A DNA stretch of 64,000 bases. Origin: Capsicum annuum. Its lineage: Eukaryota > Streptophyta > Magnoliopsida > Solanales > Solanaceae. Below are positions 32,431 to 45,029 of the stretch, in pieces. Where the stretch lies: assembly GCF_002878395.1 (NCBI RefSeq), contig NC_061115.1, forward strand, positions 51,983,184 to 52,047,183, given 5' to 3'. The notes below the pieces were generated by a model that searched no databases, had not been told where the DNA came from, and was given only the letters and a program-made list of their open reading frames with translations. Position 1 is the first letter of the stretch. Every line of letters starts with the position of its first letter. Both the position numbers and the translations under genes were made by a program.

Positions 32431-34259
32431 TGATAATGCTCACCTATACCATCTAAAGTGGTAGATGGCATTCATTGTTAATAGCTCAACTTTTGTTAAG
32501 GTTGAATCCATAAGGAGCGAGATTTAGTCTTCGAGTCCTATGGGTGTCAAGATTACTAAGAAGATACTCGAAGTGTACCCAACATAACATATAATGTAAA
32601 ATGATGGGTGGGTGGGGTTTAGTTTGGAATAGGATGTTATCAATATCAAGTCACTCAATTCACTACAATACTACTTTTGTTTTAGAATTCAATTTTTGGA
32701 GGGATCTTCAGATGATGTCTACCTATGGGCAAGTTATGCATGGGACCATGATGGTTTGGTATAAGTTCTAATTGTTGATAACATGGTAGGCTAGGTTAAA
32801 ATTCCTTGAGGCTAGCTTGTCAACAAGGCATCAAAGATGTCACTCCTTGACTCTTTTGAGCACCTAACGAGTGTCTCAATAAAAACCACCTAAAACCTCA
32901 ATTCGGCTCCCTATTTCTAGGAAGATGCCCATGACATAACCTACTCTTCATCTTCTTCGACCCTACCAAAGCAGCTTTTTTTATTTACATAGTGAAGTCA
33001 CTCCGATTTGTATATGGCTTGATGCTCAAAAGTCTGCATCTTTCCCCTAGTAACAACATCACATTCAACTTCTATCGTGGGATACTAGTCTCATACGAGA
33101 GCTATGCTAGTAGTATATCCAGCATATCAAAGGATTATGATAGTCATTATGTCTAGTGGAAGAAATTCAGGTACAAGATCTTGGAATTTCCTGAAGGACA
33201 TTCTTTCAAATACCTAATGAGTGTATCAATAAAAACCACCCAAAACCTCAATTGGGCTCCTTATTTCTAGGAAGATTCCCATGACATAACCTACTCTCTA
33301 TTTACCCTTATTTTGAAGATGGCAATAGAAAGTAAGCTATATTCATGATTATGTACTATTGCTTTAGCCCCCTATAGCACTCTTTCTAGGAATCGATAGG
33401 TTCCCAAAAGTTCACCCACATCTCTCTTTCAAGGATGATGAGAGCTTTCAAGAGTTTTGGGTTTTCACCCAACAAACCCATTTTGGGTATTTGGGGTTTT
33501 GACCCACAAATCCCAACTTATTTAAAGAAAGAAAGAATGGAATCCATAAACAACAACTAAAAATTACACAAACACATCATCACCCAAACATAATTGCACC
33601 TTAGTCTAACATAATCCCAAGAATAGAGAATTTAGTGACTCATGAAATTACAGAAAAGAAATAGAATAAGAAATTCATTCATGGCATCCATAACAATGGA
33701 GGATAAATAAAATCTTCACTTTACACTTCAATCTCACCAATTTCTACTTGAAATTTTAACTACACAAATGTTTCATGAATTCTAGGGTTCACCTAATTTC
33801 AAATTCTTTAATGCTCTTTTCTTGCATAATGTCCCAAGGGATAAAGAATTTAGCCTTATATGGGAATTGGAATCAGCTATGTATTTTTACTGAACTTCCC
33901 TTGATCATTAAACACACTAGCCGCGATCGCTGACACTTGTCCGCGATTGCGGCTACTGCGACAGCAGTCAGCACTCGCGATTATGTCATATTGACCTGTC
34001 TTGACTGGCTGCGATTGTGGCCTTCAAACCACGATCACGGTAAATGAGGTTTGTATCTTCTCCCGTTCTTCCATCTGAACTTCTTTTCTCCTTTTGATTC
34101 TTTTTAGCTCCAATCCACATTTTCCCGTTTCATAACCTGTATGCATGCAAAATGTGGAAATAATGCCCTAAATCAAAATTCTATCTCATTTATACATTCA
34201 AATCATGGTAATGTGCACGAAAGTTAAGTTCTTATGAGAGGTTAATACACCACTCATCA
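32431..34259 (-). repeat. 5' LTR of element B
   Basis: 1829 bp, TGAT...ATCA ends. It matches the 3' LTR but contains an extra ~350 bp made of a duplicated 87-bp segment and about 263 bp of unmatched DNA. A GC-rich block with CGCGATCGC and CGCGATTGCGG lies at 33915-34050, next to CCCATATAAGGC (minus strand, about 33862). Confidence 0.88.
32861..33297 (-). repeat. Duplicated 87-bp segment with filler in the 5' LTR of B
   Basis: The segment at 32861-32947 (CACCTAACGAGTGTCTCAAT...) recurs at 33211-33297 (TACCTAATGAGTGTATCAAT...), period 350 bp. The 263 bp between are absent from the 3' LTR, which has a single copy at about 24322-24410. Confidence 0.8.
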
Positions 34260-35074
34260 ATAATCATCATCAATATTTGTAATTGGATAACATATACTAG
34301 TATACTCATAACCGTAACCATACCATCGCATAGGCATCTATCTCGTCATTACACCTTATTCACTCATTATTAGCAAGACAATTCTTATTACTAAACCAAC
34401 TACTCTCTAATCATCATAAATCTTCAATTATTATCTATCCGTATTTTATGACATAATCACTATTCACGGGCCATCAGCTAACCATTATTCACCAGCTAGA
34501 CAATATCGAGCATCTAATCAAGATTCACCACTAGACCATATTCGCTAAATAACAAATATTTATTTCTAGCCACCATAATTCAGCTATCCACCATCTATGA
34601 AAATCCCACCAAATACCATTTATTCACTATCCACTTATCAACTATCACCCTTTATTAACTAGCATCATTAATCCATAAATCCTCATTTAATAACTAATCA
34701 ACATCATAAACCTAGTCATCAATAGCAACTAATCATCATCATCACTAAACCCATTATCACTAACCACCATAATGAAATAATCATCATTATTTGTAGCCAT
34801 TAATTCCACCAGTCCTCTTTATCATAAAGGTTCACAAATCCACTAGTCAATATTAGCTAGTTAAGTAATATCCACCACAAAGCATCTTTCATCCTTAAAT
34901 TACCAACTATGCCACTTTAACCTTAACTAATTAGGAGATTATAACCGACATTTCTAATATAAATATTATAACCAACTGCACAAGAGCATAAATAAATATA
35001 TAATTGCGATAAATAGGGCTATCCAAATTTGAACCGGTAGTTGTATACATTGGCATAACAATAATCATCCTCTG

Positions 35075-35345
35075 ACCTTGCCGAGCATTATCATATCATC
35101 ATGGTATCCTCCATCAATGCTGAGTATTAATATAACATCAAAATATACTCCGATTGCAATGGGTATCATCATATCATCACAATATCATTCGGCTGCATTA
35201 GGTATCATCATATTCTCCGGCCTTGCCGGGTATCATCATATCCTCCGACCTTGCCGAGTATCATTATCTTATCAAAATATCCTCTGGACTTGTAGGGAAT
35301 CAATATAACATCACAATATCCTCCATCCTTATCGGGTATCAATAT
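35075..35345 (-). repeat. ~40-bp minisatellite with CCGGC-CTT-GCCGG hairpins
   Basis: About seven diverged units of the form TCCGGCCTTGCCGGGTATCA plus TCATATCATCACAATA. The core forms a 5-bp stem with a 3-base loop. A longer array of the same unit is at 49440-49765 in the 5' LTR. The open frames over both arrays (35078-35308, 49376-49693) are the repeat read through. Confidence 0.8.
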
Positions 35346-35380
35346 ATCATCATAATACGTAAATTAATATCATTAATAAA

Positions 35381-35490
35381 TAACAAGGCCCAAGAGGGCT
35401 AAATTAAATAACAAGCCCACGAGGGCTAATTCAAATGACAAGCCCCATGAGGTCTAAAGTAAATGACAAGCCGATGAGGGATAAAGTAAA
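35381..35490 (-). repeat. ~28-bp minisatellite with AGCCC-ACGA-GGGCT hairpins
   Basis: Four diverged units of the form AACAAGCCCACGAGGGCTAA with short AT spacers. The equivalent array at 49807-49912 has four units. Each core can pair as a 5-bp stem. Confidence 0.8.
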
Positions 35491-37289
35491 TAAATATAAA
35501 GGAGAAGTGAAGAAGAGAATACCTTCATAATCCAACGCTTATCATTAATGTCACTTTATCAATAGATATATGTAATGTGAATAATATATCTTATCATCGG
35601 GTTTTTCCTAGAACTTATTACAAGTGGCAAAAGCATTAGCATACGGATCATATAAGGAAGTATCATGAGTATAAGCATAATATATAGAATATATTTACAT
35701 ATATTCAACAAGCATGCCTTCTAGCACCATTAACATCATCTTTTCCAATATCGATATTAAGAAAGATTTTCAATTCGATTTATTAGCATAATTATTAAGA
35801 ATAATCCTAACTTGGGCAGTAATATAATCAACGGCCCAAAAACTAGCTAAAAATGGCTTAATCAATGATGTATCATGGGTTAATCAAGGGCTCATCATTT
35901 CATAATCCATAATCTAGTCATTTAGACCATGAGCATAACCCTAAGCGACATCATGAACAATGGGCCATTATTAGCATATTCATCGGCCTACTATTGGCCT
36001 AAAGATAATTTATAATTAGGAGGAAAAAGGGCTAAAGCATGAAATAATGTATAGCTTATTCATAATGAGGTCCGTAATATCATTTATGTCTTAGGACATA
36101 TTATAGTCAACGACTCATTTAATAGAACGTTCATTTCCCCAAACAATAGTTAATTAGAATAATATAACTAATAACTTGAGATAAACTTTATCCAATAAGG
36201 CATACAAGGCATAATCCCTTGGGTATTATTCTCAATGCCATTCTGCATAAACAACATATACCAAGAATAATCAATATTGCCTCAAAGGGGCAATCTTTAT
36301 TCAATTACTAAGCGTAAGGGTTCAAGAGAACTAATCATAACTCTTACCTTAATGTGGGTCAACGAGACCACTTCTAAATCCCCGAAATGCATTCTAAGTC
36401 AATTTATACCCAGGACTAGGTTAAAGTATTTAAAACAACTCTTAGATGTAAAGCAAGCCACCATAAGCCCTAAGGTAGATATTCTCACTCAAGAACTTTT
36501 ATAAAATCCAATAGAACTAAGGCAACCTCCTCTTGGATTAGAAACTATGGAAAACTTACTCTAAATATGATCAACTTTAGCAGTTCACCTAAGATTGAGT
36601 ATTCTACGGCATTCTCTTTCTATGAATGAGTAATGAAGTCTATTACTCATAAATAACGGGAAACAAGTCAAGCCTTTCAACTCTATGTTTCACATAGCCT
36701 AAAAGGGTCCAATTAACCCACGTCTTACATCTCATCAATTCAACACTTAAAACCTATCCCAATAAAACAAGATTTCACAATTGTACTATAATATAGCTCA
36801 ATATAACGAGTTAACCAAGCCTACCTCCAATATGAAGTATGCTCAACAATCCACTAAACCTTTACTTTTCCCCTTTATGAAGCTTATTCAAGGTGTCAAG
36901 CTATCAAAAACACAATCTGCACGTCATTACGAGAACATCGATACCCATATTTCACCACTGTACTTCAGGTTCAAAAATGACATTAAAACCCTCAGTGGGT
37001 ATTACGTATGGAAAAAATGTTTTCGAGATCAACCCAATGTTCATACCCTATTAGGGAATCATAATCCTAAAGAAACAAGTGAAAACCAAGCTTATTTGAG
37101 CCAAAATCATGCCCTTAAGGTAATTGGGTTTTTTCTCAAATAATCAAGAAATTAAAGCTTGAAAATGAAGGATTCTTACCACGAATCCATTGTTAATCAT
37201 GAAAATATATGTTAAAAAAGATTCCAACTCACACTCAAGACTACAAATGAAGTTAACACATCATTCTAGGGTTTCTTGGTTTCAAGGAG

Positions 37290-37445
37290 AAGTGAAAAAT
37301 GCCAAATTCACGACTAAGGGGCCTATTTATAGCCCCTCTAGGCATGGAGGTGCCATGATCGCCATGATAGGGGCCACAATGGCCATGCCGCGATCGCCAT
37401 ATTGTGGGCTACGGTCCCAATGCTTTGCTACCGTCAAAGTGAAAA
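37290..37445 (-). promoter_or_regulatory. LTR promoter of element C
   Basis: On the minus strand GGGGCTATAAATAGGCCCC (37318-37336) holds a canonical TATA box inside a 5-bp inverted repeat. Downstream, AAACCCTAGAATGATG fits a plant leader. Upstream (37337-37445) is GC-rich with CGCGATCGCC, GCCATGATCGCCATGAT and GGCATGGAGGTGCC. This fixes U3 as about 280 bp and leaves about 4 kb for R and U5. Confidence 0.75.
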
Positions 37446-37592
37446 CTAGTTTTTGACCTCCAAAACTCAGTTAAACTCTGATTTTTGCAAATTAACTATC
37501 TAACCCCACTAAAATCAATGCTCCGAACGTAATGGTGAAGATGGATTTTCCATCCAAGGTAGTTTAGACCAATTATAGGCCCCATACCTAAA

Positions 37593-38240
37593 TTATTGAT
37601 TTTTCAACTTTTCGACCAATTGGTCGAATGAGCTTAGATGTGTTGATACCTGAAGCAGGTGAGGATACAAGGCCTTCATATCAATATTAATCTCCCAAGT
37701 GCCCTCTTCCACTGGGTGGTGCCTCTGCTGAACCTTGACAACTAGAATTTTTCTGGTGCACAATCGTCTCACATCACTAGCCAAAGTAAGCACAGGTTCC
37801 TCAATAGGGTCAAACTCTTATCCAACTGGACAGAGTGCTATCTAAGCATATGAGAAGGATCAGGACTAAATCACTGCAACATAGAGTAATGGAAAAATTG
37901 ATTAACTGCAGCAAAATCCAGAGGTAAAGCCAACTCATGAGCTACCTTATCGATAATGTAGTGAATCTCGAACTAAGCTTACCCTTCCTCCCGAACCTTA
38001 TCAAACCCTTCATGGGCAAAACCTAAAGGAATACACGATCTCCAACTCCAAATCTTAAGGCATGAAGCCAAGGTCTGCATAGTCCTTCTTCCTACTCTGA
38101 TCCACTCTTAGTCTATCCTGAATCACCCTAATGCTATCTAATAACTCCTAAAGCATATTCACATCATGGGGGTCTACCCTCGGAAGTCTCAACTCATCTA
38201 ACCAGAGAACGACATATCCTACCATACAAAGAATCAAATA
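37593..38240 (-). pseudogene. Chromodomain and integrase C-terminal remnant of element C
   Basis: The minus strand 37793-37593 reads SDVRRLCTRKILVVKVQQRH, HPVEEGTWEINIDMKALYPH, the chromodomain of Tekay-type integrases. Upstream (38240-37800) is the integrase C-terminal domain: LLDSIRVIQDRLRVDQSRKK, DYADLGFMP and DLELE. The catalytic core is absent: the text passes at about 38240 from the RT N-terminal part directly to this domain, marking an internal deletion. Confidence 0.82.
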
Positions 38241-39330
38241 AAACTCTGAAAACATTGCTGCACCTTGAAGCTAGTCAAACAAAGCATCAATGCGAGGCAT
38301 AGGATCACAATTTTTCACCGTTATCTTACTAAGCTACCTATAGTCAATACACATATTCAATAAGACATCTTTATTCTTCATGAACAATATAGGAGAACAT
38401 AAAAGGGACACACTTGGTCTAATAAAACCCTTACCAATAAGACCTTGAAGCTCAGAATTTAGCTCCTTAAGCTCGACAAAAGCCGCATGGTAAGGTACCA
38501 TAAAAATAGGTTGGGTGCTAGGGTTGTGGTCAATAGCTAACTCAATCTCATGGTCAGAGGGAATACAAGACGAGTCGATAGGGAACACATCAGGAAACTT
38601 ACAAAAAATAAGAATAGATTCAAGGAACAGACTCTCAAAACTAGCATCGCAATCATAAGCGAGATAACACTTGCAACCCTAAGAGATAAGTCTCCTTACA
38701 AGAGAATAAGATATCATACCTATTGGCTCGTAGCTAATCGCTCTGTTTAGTATGATTGAGGGTATGTCGGGCATGCTAAGGTAACAATATTAGTAAAATA
38801 GTCTATGACTGTATGATAATGAAATAATTAGCCCATGCCTAAAATTACATCAAAATCCACCATATCGAGAATAATAAGCCAACATAAGTATAACATATCT
38901 AACAGTCATAACATATGATTTGAATACTCAATCCATAACTAAAGAATCACCCATGAAAGTAGATACACACGATGACATGTATAATAAATCAATAAACAAC
39001 TCAAATCGTGTACATAATAAGCAAATATAGAAGAATAAGTGGATCTGAGATCAAATAAACCAAGGGCTGACAGGAAGCACACAAAAAATCATACCTGTAA
39101 CTATAGCATCCATTGTCTGAGCCTCGAGTCTAGTAGGTACTACATACAATTGACCACGCCTGCCTCCTAGCTAGACACCTAACGGACCTCTTGTCTTTCC
39201 TGTCTAAGAACCTCCTTGAGTACCCTGGAAATCACCCCTACAACCATGAGAACCACCTCTAGCTAAGGGGTAAACTGATCTAATATAGGGGAAACTCTAA
39301 GATGAAGCAATAATCTCCCCACAAAAAGGA
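38241..39330 (-). pseudogene. Protease and RT N-terminal pseudogene of element C
   Basis: RT text on the minus strand (38588-38250) includes [46 protein letters not shown] and MPRIDALFD, then stops where the deletion begins; no catalytic box exists. Before it (about 38870-38740) the protease downstream block VDFDVILGMG and YHTVIDYFTNIVTLACP can be read. The protease active site is not clear. RT N-terminal residues are ordinary for Tekay copies. Confidence 0.78.
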
Positions 39331-40269
39331 CACTCTCGAGAATAGTGACTATGGACCCTATAACTATATAACATTGCATTTGAAAAACCAGAACCAACAG
39401 ATCCGGCTGACCTAGAATGACCACCACGTCTAGACTGACCATAAAATAAACCCCTCAAAGACTGACCATTGCCCTTACTAGGGCGATATTTAGCACTAGA
39501 TTAACCTCCATTGTAATTGAAAAAGCTTTCTAAACTAGTCAGCTAGGGTAACTCTGAGGATGAAAGATAGACATGGATAATACAAAGAATGAGGACTATC
39601 ACCTTTAAATTGAGAACCATTTTGGCTTCCACCAAATATGCTTTTAAATTTGGGCCTCTTATTATGGCCCTTATGACCCTCACTATGTATCTCCTCCATC
39701 ACTCTAGCATTATACAAAACCTTAGCAAAAGTCCTACTCATAATGACCAAACTCTGAGTTAACAAGTAGAAGGGAAATCCCACCATTCTGATAACCCAAC
39801 GAACTCTTTTATAATCAAAAGTCTAAAAGGAAGTAGTAGAATAAGAAACCATTGGCTGAGAAAATACCAACTGAGAAACTACTGGTACAAGAGCATCCTC
39901 AACTGTGGGAGTTACAGCTATAGGCTACGCCCCTGCCCTCATACCTCTCCGATCTATAGACTATGCACCATCACTTGACACTCTATAAATCAAATCCAAT
40001 AGATGAACCAATGAATCTCTGAATAATAAAGAGGGGAAAAAACCTAGTGGAGACTAGGCTGGTCCCTAGCCCACTATTGGATGTGGTGAAAGAATCTTGG
40101 CTTCATGCACAAGAGTAGGGTCTGGGGATGGAGACCTATCCTGGCCTCAAACAGGGGACAGGTCTCTAGGTTATCCATGACCCCTAGGTCATCTATGACT
40201 AACAGGAGGATCCTTAGGCTCAATCTCGGGGCCTTCATCGCATCTAGCGGTAGCATATCTCCTGGCCAT
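39331..40269 (-). pseudogene. gag pseudogene of element C
   Basis: Opens at ATG 40269 with MARRYATARCDEGPEIEPKD. The open stretch 39786-39535 includes ARVMEEIHSEGHKGHNKRPK and FGGSQNGSQFKGDSP, the basic linker before the zinc knuckle. The knuckle remnant (about 39330-39370) reads HSHYSRECPFCGE, keeping His and the last Cys. Much of the capsid is missing or unreadable, so this gag is short. Confidence 0.7.
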
Positions 40270-40459
40270 GTGTGAAAGAGTAAAGTCAAAGGAATATTCT
40301 TCTAACCAACTTATATTCTTAGCACGATATGAGTGAAAGAAGTGAAAAATCCTAAAAATGACCTATAGCCTCCAGAATATAGGAAACAGATGTCAACGTT
40401 CCAATCAGCAAGACTCTACTAGACATTTGCTCTTGTACCAACAATATCAGCGAAACCTA

Positions 40460-40472
40460 GGCACTGATACCA
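40460..40472 (-). other. Primer binding site (initiator Met tRNA) of element C
   Basis: The plus strand GGCACTGATACCA is the reverse complement of TGGTATCAGTGCC, one base from the plant Met-tRNA site, three bases from the LTR edge. Confidence 0.88.
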
Positions 40473-40475
40473 ATT

Positions 40476-42005
40476 TGTCACGACCCGATTTACAAGTTTT
40501 GATGGAACCTACTGTAACCCGCAAGTAGGTAAGAAAATACTTCAAACAATAGATAATGAAATGATTTAATTGGGTAAGGAATCTCTAACTAGGCCATTAA
40601 TCAACTAATACAAGATTTACATAAATAATGTTTGAATATAAATAGATAACCAAACATGGATACCAATCCTACGATCTGGTATAATTTGTAAAAGAGCATC
40701 TAAGTGTAGTAGTAATAGAATACAACCCTAGAATTTGAATTAGACAATACATCTCTCTCAAATACAAAAGACTTAATCAAAAATAAAAGAAAATGGGTGA
40801 CTCAAAACTCAAGGATCACACCCTATCTCCAGAATGTTACACCGCATAAACTCAATACAACAATGCTATCTAGAACTTAGATCTGCACCAAAAAGGTATA
40901 GAAGTATAGTACGAGTAAAAAAATAATAGGTACTCGGTATGCATCATCGACTGACTAAGATAAATCATGATATAAGAATGATAAAGTGCAAGATAATCAT
41001 AACTAGGTCAAGGCATAGAATCAAATTTGAATCATCTCAATTAATCACTATATATAATTAAGTAATCAATTTGGAATGGTAATGTAACATAAGGCATCAA
41101 CACATGTTGATATTGTTGTACATAACAAGTATGAAATATCAGAATCACAATATATCATCAGGCATCAATACATGCCAATATCTCCATAAATAACAAGTAT
41201 TAAATATCGAAATAGAAATATACATAAAGCATCAATGCATGTGAGCACTATCATGCATAAGAAATAAAAACATTGAAATTCATAAAGCAAGACACGTGCA
41301 AACACAAGTACAAAGTTGGCACCCTACACCAACTAGTGCATAAAGTAAAGAGCTCATCTCAGTGTCCCATAACAACGGAGAGTACACCAAAGAGAAACAC
41401 AAAAGAATAAAATCGTTAATATATTAAAACTTTCTCATTACCCATAGTTTTCCACAATTTCTACCAAACATCCATTTGCTAATATTCGTAATCATCATCA
41501 ATAATCGTAATTGAATAAAATATACCAATATACTAATAACCATAACCACACCATCATATAGGCATCTATCTCATCATTAACCCTATTCACTCATTATTAT
41601 ATAGCCAATGCTTATAACTAAAACAACTAATCTCTACTCATCATATAACCTATAACTATTATCTATCTATAATTTATCATATAATCACTATTTATAGCTT
41701 ATCGACTAACTATTATTCACCAATAAGCCAATATATAGCATCTACTCAAGATTCAATGTGAGACTATATTTACCAAACAATCAATATTTATTTCTAGCCA
41801 TCATTTTTCCAATAGACACCATCTAACAAAACCTACTAAATACCACTTATTCTCTATCCACCTATCAACTATCACCCTTTATTAACTAGCATCATTAATC
41901 CACAAATCCTTATTAAATAATTAATCAACATCATACACCTAGTAATCAACCAAAACTAATCAACACTATCGTAAAACCCATTATCATTAACCACCATAGT
42001 AAAAT
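40476..42005 (-). repeat. 5' LTR of element C, first segment
   Basis: Starts TGTCACGACCC and matches 22894-23896 and then 34260 onward. It carries the GGCAT...ATGCC array at 41093-41250. Interrupted by D at 42006 with target sequence AAAAT/GAAAT. Confidence 0.88.
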
Positions 42006-44650
42006 TGTAACATCTCGAATCTAATACCTGGAATGCTACACAGTGCTAGCGATCTCAAAGGACCACAAGCTAACCCATGACTAATATTTGTAACTAAGCA
42101 CTGCATAATATACTGTATAAATGTGGAATAAAAGTTCTGAAAGGCCATAAGGTTCAAATATCTGATAAAACATAATATCTGGAAACACGGTATAATAATA
42201 CCAAAACTAAAATAAACTGTCTGAACATGCTAGTCTGAAAGCCTCTAAACTGTCTGAAAATTGTGGGGTTGATGGAATATGTCCCCAACTAACTCCGTCT
42301 ACTAAAACTGAAATAATAAAGTAATGTAATAATTATACAATCCTCGAATGATGAGGACTCACTGTAAATCTACTGCTGCTGGCTGAATCTAAAGCTAAGT
42401 GTGATCAGGAACTTGAGTGTCCGAACGTATGGTATAAAACACCATAGTGCGCAAGAAAAGTATGTGTCAGTACGTCTGAATATACTGGTATGCAAAGTAA
42501 GGTAGGCTGAATGCATGGGTTTCATATGCATAAACAATACTAACTAACTGAAAAACATGAACGTCAGAATACATGCATGAATACATAACCGTAAATGAGA
42601 TCATAATAATACTGACTACTGAGTCTGAATACTGATAACATGAGTTTCATATAACTGATATACTATTAACTGAGTGACTATGTCTGACAGCCCTAATTCT
42701 GATGGAACTAGGTGAGCTCCATCCTGATCTGAATGACTGTATCTGATAGTCCTGAATCTGAAGAACTATCTGAGTTTTTTTACTGAGACTAAGACTGAGA
42801 CTGTGGGAAGTAGTCATCTGACCAATATGCCCCTTTTCTGTATAGAGTTGGGGTCCAATCTGTTGCTTAAATTGGAAAGGTGTCAATACTGCACCACTGG
42901 TAACGACAAGCTACGAGTGACCCTCTTCTGGCAGTGTCCCTAAAGAAGAATGGTGGGACCCTTAACTGACAGTGTTAATTAATCTCATCAACCCTCAACT
43001 ATCAGTCGTGATGTCTCAACCTATTCTAGCTATGTAGTTTTGGAATGCAAGGATTGCTTCTAAGGGTCACAGCCTCAACGGTTAGTGTGTGCCCTCATCC
43101 TTAGGTTTGCTCGATGCTGAATCCTACTCCCAACTAAATAGACATTGAACTAATTATACTGAGATGAACTGGACTGAGTTCACTGAGTTCTGTTGACTAA
43201 CAAAATATTATTGAATTCTGTTAATTGACTGAGTTTATGAGATTACTGAGTTTTCCTGAGTCCTGTAACAGAATGAATTCTACTGAGTTCTGAAACTAAC
43301 TGAGAATACTACTATCATGGCATGACTAAGATTATCATAAAACTGACACTGGCTCTAGCCACACAGCTAAATTATTAGGTATAAGTACCCCTAGGACTCT
43401 ATAGCATGAAACTGATAAGACATACAACTTCTTGAACACATGACCATAGTCAACAATTTATAATACAAATGTTGGGGATTTTCATGAAGTATTTGTATGT
43501 CATATGCTTACACATGAATAGGAATACATATAAAAATGATATAATTTTGTAAGTCTAATCTTATGAGCATTCCACCAAACTATTACAATGCATAACAATA
43601 ACATAGAGGTCATTGTGAACATAAGGGTAAAGTATGGATTCATCAATTTGGTCACAATTAAGTCATAAAGCATAATTCTTATTCTCTTAGGTATTTTCGC
43701 AAACACCTTGCATGCATAACTTGAGGCTTAGGCTTGAACATTAAAATAATACATCATGGCAACATTTTTCACTTCAAATACAAGAATTCCAGCCACATGC
43801 TAACATAATTTCATTATATGTATTAAAGATTTCAACTTGGTAATCATACAACAACATAAACATGGATATGATTGAATTCATAACATGAAATAAAAAAGTT
43901 ATATTTTTAAATGGGGTTTCTTAAGCTTCTTGGGTGAAAGGAACCCATGAATCAACACTTTACATACCTTGGATGGAAGTTTATTGAAGTTTTTGGACTT
44001 GAAGAAGTTGAATCTCTTAGTTTCTTGAAGAAGGGATGGGATCTTGTTCTTGGGGATTGATCTTTGAGAGAAACCCTAATTCAGTGTTGTAGATGAGTAA
44101 TGAATTTATGAGACCTGGTCTAGTATAATTAGGTGTTAAAAATGGTGGAGAAGACCCAAACACCCATATAAAAATGACTTTAAATTGCTGAACGGGATCT
44201 GCAATGGCTAGGGTGACGGTCCATCGCTGGCTCGACGGCCCGTCGTACTAGGCAAGAATGTAATCTTTCTTTCTTAGTTGCAAAGATTTGAGCGAAGATC
44301 CATCACTAAATCGATGGTCCTTCGGCTATTCCATCGCACTTGTTCAGAAGGTCGACTTACAACCTCCGCTGCGATGGTTTGGGCGGAAGCCCTTTGCTAG
44401 ATCGATGGTCCGTTAGCCCTTTCCGTCACACTTGGGCGGTTCAAGCTGCTTTTTGTATTTCGGACATAACTTTCTACCCTAAAAATAGATTTAGGCGAAT
44501 TTGATATCGATGATAAGCTTATTCAATTTTCCACTAACAAAAGTCAAAATCTTGAAAATTCCACGTATATAAAAGTGGATTCATCCTTTAAAGCAACTCT
44601 TTAACATTTTTAGGATGATTTTTAAGCTAGGTAGACTATGGGGTATTATA
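42006..44650 (-). repeat. 3' LTR of element D
   Basis: 2645 bp. The last ~800 bp match 48341-49145, and 43080-43200 matches element F (60220-60400) in reverse complement. The stretch 42530-43350 is dense in CTGAG/ACTGA words. The inner end is TATA where the 5' copy has TACA. Confidence 0.87.
44200..44440 (-). repeat. ~95-bp GC-rich minisatellite near the promoter of LTR D
   Basis: About three diverged units with GACGGTCCATCGCTGGCTCGA, ATCGATGGTCC and CCGTCGTACTAGG words. The same array is in the 5' LTR at 48710-48945. A weak TATA-like sequence lies next to it (44167-44175; TTTTTATAAGGG in the other copy). Confidence 0.7.
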
Positions 44651-44690
44651 ATATCTTCCCCTTGGGAATATTCGTCCTCGAATGAGACTG
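44651..44690 (-). other. Polypurine tract of element D
   Basis: On the minus strand CATTCGAGGACGAATATTCC is followed by CAAGGGGAAGATA and the LTR start, the same arrangement as in elements I and E2. Confidence 0.8.
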
Positions 44691-45029
44691 ATTTAGATGG
44701 GAGAAACCATAAGCTGAAGTGCCTACTGAACATGAAAATGACTGACATTACTAAGATTCATGACTACATAACTGACATTACTAAGATTCATGCTGATCAT
44801 GCATATCTGATGCATGGTTTTATGACTGAGCTGGTAAATGAATGCATGACTGAGAGTACTCATAAGCTAATCATGCATATCTGGTGTATGAAAACATAAC
44901 TTAACTGACTCATAAACATGCGACTGAATATGTAAGGGGTAAAGATACTATGTTTGAAATGAAAATTGAATATGGTTTGTAACTAAAATTTGAACCATAA
45001 GCTAAATGAAATTAAGAAGAATTATTACC

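Larger units (their letters stand above)
23897..34259 (-). mobile_element. Element B: Athila/Tat-type Ty3/gypsy, full gag-pol order, inserted in the LTR of C
   Basis: Minus-strand element with both LTRs, Asp-tRNA primer site, and gag, protease, RT, RNase H and integrase pseudogenes in canonical order, plus the conserved post-pol motif and a polypurine tract at the 3' LTR. LTR ends are TGAT...ATCA in the 5' copy. A possible 5-bp duplication is ACAAC (23892-23896) / ATAAT (34260-34264), differing by two transitions. LTR C sequence resumes exactly after it. Confidence 0.88.
34260..37577 (-). repeat. 3' LTR of element C, second segment
   Basis: Continues LTR C after element B (ATAATCATCATCAAT...). 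It matches 49146-50138 in its first part. It holds two hairpin repeat arrays, AT-rich unmatched DNA (35500-37250) and, near its end, the LTR promoter. The end at about 37577 is set by TATAATTGG (TG to TA) beside GGTATGGGG on the minus strand. With 22894-23896 the LTR totals about 4.3 kb. Open frames at 36277, 36781 and 37190 are not recognised and lack support from the other LTR copy. Confidence 0.8.

Noticed and set aside
35078..35308. Serine/isoleucine-rich open frame over the minisatellite
   Set aside because: It is the CCGGC/ATCATC tandem repeat read through; the same happens at 49376-49693.
36781..37143. 120-codon plus-strand frame in LTR C as a gene
   Set aside because: No recognisable motif, and it lies in LTR DNA antisense to the element near its promoter; it cannot be checked against the truncated 5' LTR.
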